From Halorubrum salinum (GTDB lineage: Archaea; Halobacteriota; Halobacteria; Halobacteriales; Haloferacaceae), in assembly GCF_024494575.1 (NCBI RefSeq), contig NZ_JANHDO010000003.1:62001-126000 (forward strand): a stretch of 64,000 nucleotides of DNA. Reading direction: 5' to 3'. This document shows positions 61,157-64,000 of the stretch, one piece after another. The first letter of the stretch is position 1, and each line of letters opens with the position of its first letter. Under the pieces are notes generated by a model that was not told where the DNA came from, ran no database searches, and was given only the letters and a program-made list of their open reading frames with translations. The translations under genes and the position numbers were made by a program.

Positions 61157-62625
61157 TACGACCCTCCGCCCAAGGCGCGGATCCCGACGATCCCAGTGAG
61201 TGCCGAGAGGATCATGCCGGGGATCGAGGTGATGAACCCGATGAAGCCAGAGATCGGGCCACCACTGTTCGAGGCCATGATACCCGCGCCGCCCGCTGCC
61301 GAGGCCGCCTCTTCGATCGCCGTGACCTCGTCGTTCGTCAGCGTGACGTCGTAGGCGATCACGTATTCGGTGTCCGTCGACACCGTCGAGTCGAGCGTGA
61401 TCGTCTCCGAGCCGTCGTAGCTCGACGCCACCGAGGAGTAGTCGATCTCGTCGAACGCCGTGTCTCCCGTTCCCTCCGCGAAGTCGACCGCCTTGTACCG
61501 CTCACTCGGGAGCGTCGGCTCGTCGACCAGCGTCGGCGACGCGTAGCTCAGGTCGAACGCGGTCGGCAGTTCGATACGGAACGCCAGCTCACCGAGCTGG
61601 TCCCACTGCGGGTAGTCGCTCGACGCACCGAACTCCGCGCTCACGTCCTCGTCGTCTTCGAGGTCGCTCGCGGCGAACTCCGCGTCCGCGGTCACGCCGT
61701 AGATCGTCGCATCCGACATGACCTCGTCGAACGTGTCCATTCCCGACACCGAGTACGCTCCGCGCGGCTCGGTGATCGTCACCGTTTCGAGTTCGTCGTC
61801 GTCGTCCGTGTCTTCGAGCCGCTCGCCGAACGTCAGCGCTCGCGTCCGCTCCGCGTCGAGCACCGAGACGTCCGCGTCGAGGTCGCCGTGCAGCGAGATC
61901 TCCTCGGTGGAGCCGAAGGAGCCGTCGCCGGTCCCCTGCACGGTCATGTCGCCGACCTGCTGCTGCAGCACCTTGCCCTCGCCCGTCGAGTTCGCGAGGA
62001 CCATGTCCGAGTCTGCGTCAGCGGTCGAGTCGTACAGGGTGACCTCGACGTAGTCGCCGTCACCGTCGGTCAGCCGCAGCGTCGGCGTGCCGCTCGCCGA
62101 GTTGATGTCCGCCGCGATCGTGACGTACGACTTCTCGCCGTCTGCCACGCTCACGTTGCTGTACGTCGCCGAGTCGCTCGATGCGGTCCCGGCGTAGTTC
62201 AGCGCGTCGACGCCCGGCGCGGTCGTCGAGTCGGAGACGGTCGCGCCCGAGGTCGTCCACTCACTCGCGTCGAGTGCCGACGCCGAGTTGTCCCCGTCCT
62301 CGCTGTCGAGGCGCGGGAACTGGTCTCGGTCGTCGAAGTCGATGTCGGTCGCCGTCAGCGTGACCGGGTTGTCGTTCGACTCGTTCAGCGAGGCCGGCAG
62401 TTCAGCCGCCTCACCCGAGTCGTCGTAGTATTCGAGCGCGCTGTCGAACTCCGCGTTCGACCACTCGTCGATCGTCACGTCCGTCTCGATGCCGGGGTTC
62501 GGCGTCTTCGCGTCGCCACCCCAGCCGATCCCGCCGGCCGCCGCGACCGGCATCGCGACCATCGACGAGAGTACCGTCAGCGCCAGCAGCGCCGCGAGTC
62601 CCGCCTTCTTGATGTCGATGTTCAT
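61156..62625 (-). CDS. Secreted C-terminally anchored protein, 489 residues, spike-like
   Basis: Sec signal peptide at 1-30 (ends MPVAAAGG), long acidic beta-rich ectodomain with several sequons (NESN, NVSV, NSTG), and a C-terminal hydrophobic hairpin (about 455-485: GFIGFITSIPGMILSALTGIVGIRAL). The layout matches that of pleolipovirus spike proteins such as VP4, which are of similar length, but no sequence similarity was established. GGAGGT at 62631-62636 is 5 bases before the ATG. Confidence 0.72.
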   Translation of the reverse strand: MNIDIKKAGLAALLALTVLSSMVAMPVAAAGGIGWGGDAKTPNPGIETDVTIDEWSNAEFDSALEYYDDSGEAAELPASLNESNDNPVTLTATDIDFDDRDQFPRLDSEDGDNSASALDASEWTTSGATVSDSTTAPGVDALNYAGTASSDSATYSNVSVADGEKSYVTIAADINSASGTPTLRLTDGDGDYVEVTLYDSTADADSDMVLANSTGEGKVLQQQVGDMTVQGTGDGSFGSTEEISLHGDLDADVSVLDAERTRALTFGERLEDTDDDDELETVTITEPRGAYSVSGMDTFDEVMSDATIYGVTADAEFAASDLEDDEDVSAEFGASSDYPQWDQLGELAFRIELPTAFDLSYASPTLVDEPTLPSERYKAVDFAEGTGDTAFDEIDYSSVASSYDGSETITLDSTVSTDTEYVIAYDVTLTNDEVTAIEEAASAAGGAGIMASNSGGPISGFIGFITSIPGMILSALTGIVGIRALGGGS

Positions 62626-62807
62626 GCGCTACCTCCGTAGCCGCCGCTACTGCGAATTCGTGTCATTGGATTCCGAAAATGCCCGTTTCCGGTGGGCAAA
62701 CCGTATTTTTGTGCCAATTCTGTGTCGAGCGGGTACCGCTGTCTGAAGGTCTGCAGGTACTCGCGGAAGCGATCGCTGACGACGAGCCCTCTAGGCCCGT
62801 CGGTCAC
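62622..62807 (-). CDS. Small element protein, 61 residues
   Basis: GTG at 62807 (TDGPRGLVVSDRFREYLQTFRQRYPLDTELAQKYG). Basic, no hydrophobic segment. It overlaps both neighbours by 4 bases, and its last codons contain the ribosome-binding site of the 489-residue gene. No family recognised. Confidence 0.55.
   Translation of the reverse strand: MTDGPRGLVVSDRFREYLQTFRQRYPLDTELAQKYGLPTGNGHFRNPMTRIRSSGGYGGSA
62631..62636 (-). promoter_or_regulatory. Ribosome binding site of the 489-residue gene
   Basis: Reverse-strand GGAGGT, 5 bases before the ATG at 62625. Supports this start within a coupled operon. Confidence 0.6.
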
Positions 62808-62890
62808 GAGTCAGCCCCCGCAAAAACCACGCTCCAGTCCCTCCAGCGCCGCTCCTCCGCGCCGTCATCGTCGTCGGCGGCGCTGCTCAC
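62804..62890 (-). CDS. Possible 28-residue first gene of the structural operon
   Basis: GTG 62890 (SSAADDDDGAEERRWRDWSV) with GGAGGT upstream and a GTGA overlap with the following gene. Very short and acidic, so it may be a leader frame rather than a functional protein. Confidence 0.3.
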   Translation of the reverse strand: MSSAADDDDGAEERRWRDWSVVFAGADS

Positions 62891-63043
62891 GCGCAGCGCA
62901 CACCTCCGATCGGGTTTACACCGGTCATGGTGCGACCCGAAATCCGGTCGTTGGGGGCCTAAACGTCCGTATTCTGGTAGATCTGCAAAATATGACCAGA
63001 CTGTACAGAACCTATAAGTGAGTTACGTGAATAATATAATTCG
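62891..63043. promoter_or_regulatory. Divergent promoter region of the structural operon and AbrB-like gene
   Basis: Rightward TATAAG at 63013-63018 lies 26-31 bases before the AbrB-like ATG at 63044. Leftward, reverse-strand GTTTAGG (about 62957-62963) is a TATA candidate for the structural operon. TCTGGT at 62974-62979 and ACCAGA at 62996-63001 form an inverted repeat, and CTGTACAGAACC at 63001-63012 contains the ACAGAACC half-site of the 48568 dyad. Confidence 0.45.
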
Positions 63044-63217
63044 ATGTGTGAGATTAGGAAGGTTAGCGATACCGGGAGCGGTAGTGGGCGAGTGACGGTC
63101 CCGAAAGAGACGCTCCGTGAGATGGGACTCGTCGATGACGACGGTAGCATCATCGAGGGTCATCTCGCGTTTGAGGAGACCGACGACGGTTCGGCTCGGG
63201 TCGAGCCTGTTCAGTAG
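63044..63217 (+). CDS. AbrB/SpoVT-like small regulator
   Basis: A 57-residue protein too short for most gene callers. MCEIRKVSDTGSGSGRVTVPKETLREMG has the swapped-hairpin pattern R-x-T-V-P-K-E of AbrB-family DNA-binding proteins. The promoter TATA box at 63013-63018 suits a leaderless ATG at 63044. Divergent from the structural operon, so it probably regulates it. Confidence 0.7.
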   Translation: MCEIRKVSDTGSGSGRVTVPKETLREMGLVDDDGSIIEGHLAFEETDDGSARVEPVQ

Positions 63218-63244
63218 GCCGACTCGGTTCCAGTTTTTAGAGCG

Positions 63245-63958
63245 CTACTTACCGAGGTCAGAGAGATCCTTCTCTCCGGCCTCAACCTTCGCGCGTTCGA
63301 GCGTCCACTCATCGTTATCGAACTCGACGCCGTAGAGCTCGTCGGCGCGTTCGAGGATCGTCGCAATGCTCCCTTCCGGGATCTCGAAGAAGCGTGCCGT
63401 CGGACGCTTCGCCCGTCCCTTCCGTACCTCCCGGATGAACGCCTGCACCCGCTCGAATCCCTCTCCCGGCACCGGAACGCCCATTTCATTCTTGGTCATC
63501 CCGTGCGGTGCCTTTCCGAACTGCACGCCTCGGTCGATTGCCCGCTCGATCCCCTCCTGTCGACGCTCGCGGTTCAGCTTCAGCTCCATCTCCGCGACCA
63601 TCGACATGAACTTCAGCATCATCTGACCCATCTCGTCGTCGGGGTCGACGTTGAACCCCTGTTGCACGAGGTGAAGTCCGACCCCCTGGTCAGAGCACGT
63701 GTCGACGAAGTCGGCAACCTCCGCGGTCGAGCGTCCGAGCCGATCGAGTTTCGCCGCGACCACCTTCTCGGCGTCACCGTCGTCGACGCGATCGCGGAGC
63801 TCGACATACTCGTCACGAGTCGGGTCGTCTCCCGAGCCGACATCGGCGTAGATGTTCTCGGCGGGAAGGTCCGGGTAGTGCTCGCGGATCGAATCGAGCT
63901 GACCGTCGCGGCTCTGGTCGCTAGTCGAAACGCGGGCGTAGGCGAGAATTTCGGCCAT
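63245..63958 (-). CDS. Serine recombinase (resolvase/invertase family)
   Basis: A 237-residue serine recombinase. Catalytic domain MAEILAYARVSTSDQSRDGQLDSI with nucleophile Ser11 and KLDRLGRSTAEVADF with the catalytic Arg residues; a helix (MLKFMSMVAEMELKLNRERRQEGI) leads to a small C-terminal helix-turn-helix (PTARFFEIPEGSIATILERADEL). ATG 63958 sits 24-30 bases from TATA-like reverse-strand CTTTAAG (63982-63988). It could resolve multimers or be cargo of the element; it is unrelated to the tyrosine integrase at the other side. Confidence 0.9.
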   Translation of the reverse strand: MAEILAYARVSTSDQSRDGQLDSIREHYPDLPAENIYADVGSGDDPTRDEYVELRDRVDDGDAEKVVAAKLDRLGRSTAEVADFVDTCSDQGVGLHLVQQGFNVDPDDEMGQMMLKFMSMVAEMELKLNRERRQEGIERAIDRGVQFGKAPHGMTKNEMGVPVPGEGFERVQAFIREVRKGRAKRPTARFFEIPEGSIATILERADELYGVEFDNDEWTLERAKVEAGEKDLSDLGK

Positions 63959-63981
63959 GGGTAGAAACACACGGCCAGTTA

Positions 63982-63988
63982 CTTAAAG
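63982..63988 (-). promoter_or_regulatory. TATA-like box of the serine recombinase
   Basis: Reverse-strand CTTTAAG lies 24-30 bases upstream of the ATG at 63958, consistent with a leaderless transcript. Confidence 0.45.
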
Positions 63989-64000
63989 AACGGTGTTACA

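Larger units (their letters stand above)
46385..63970. mobile_element. Integrated virus- or vesicle-plasmid-like element (right end beyond window)
   Basis: Left end lies within about 46,220-46,384, between the DUF5785-like gene and the integrase. The right end is not reached. Contents in order: integrase operon, low-GC control region, paired winged-helix regulators, small membrane proteins, an 11-kb operon of secreted and membrane proteins plus a P-loop NTPase, an AbrB-like regulator and a serine recombinase. GC falls clearly in 48,660-51,500. No replication gene, capsid protein or terminase is recognised. No matching direct repeat is found at both ends because only one end is visible. Confidence 0.8.

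Noticed and set aside
63001-63012. TGTACA before the AbrB-like gene as a TrpY site
   Set aside because: It is a single box far from tryptophan genes; the paired arrangement is missing.
1-64000. Genuine CRISPR arrays or rRNA genes
   Set aside because: No regularly spaced repeats and no rRNA-like conserved stretches were seen on reading through.

Overview
The window is haloarchaeal chromosome. GC is high and proteins are strongly acidic. Starts are often leaderless, with an AT-rich TATA-like box about 25 bases upstream. Family content is typical of Halobacteria: mevalonate kinase with isopentenyl phosphate kinase, Pus10, fibrillarin/Nop5, FEN1, short TFB-like proteins, and the split trpD-F-E-G cluster. 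It looks like Halorubrum or a close relative, but the genus is inferred from general resemblance only.

Bases 1-46,200 are core genome. A phosphate uptake and control operon runs pstS (5' cut by the window edge), pstC, pstA, pstB, phoU and an AbrB-PhoU regulator (1-6705). Next come mevalonate kinase and isopentenyl phosphate kinase for archaeal lipids, a pilin-like protein with a Trp/Asp-rich tail, a receiver-PAS regulator, and Mrp. A tRNA-Leu(UAG) sits at 12231-12315, with a 21-base copy of its 3' end exactly 100 bases away. Then follow PAP2, Nth, a TFB-like protein, fibrillarin-Nop5, trpDFEG behind a promoter with paired TGTACA boxes, Pus10, an EMC3/YidC-like protein, adenylate kinase, stress proteins, a histidine kinase, an AOR-family enzyme, 6-phosphogluconate dehydrogenase, glycine cleavage proteins P1, P2 and H (no T), FEN1, a DnaJ-ferredoxin fusion, a DHH/OB protein, PspA, a likely D-glutamate pair (DgcA/DgcN types) and a divergent Nramp-like transporter with altered metal-site residues.

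From about 46,300 to beyond the right edge lies an integrated mobile element. Its left arm (46,385-48,567, minus strand) is a chain of overlapping small genes ending in a tyrosine integrase, with a hairpin/T-run terminator beyond it. A low-GC control region (48,568-48,787) faces two paired winged-helix regulators and small membrane proteins. The right arm (51,603-62,890, minus strand) is a nearly continuous operon of about 13 genes: a secreted, C-terminally anchored 489-residue protein, at least six small membrane proteins, a 616-residue membrane protein, a 255-residue soluble protein, a P-loop NTPase, a 997-residue glycoprotein-like membrane protein and another small membrane protein. An AbrB-like regulator and a serine recombinase lie at the far right.

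I recognise no capsid protein, terminase or replication protein. The nearest known designs are pleolipoviruses and the membrane-vesicle plasmid pR1SE, so the right arm is best read as a module for building an enveloped, capsid-free particle or vesicle. That is inference from layout, not from a sequence search.
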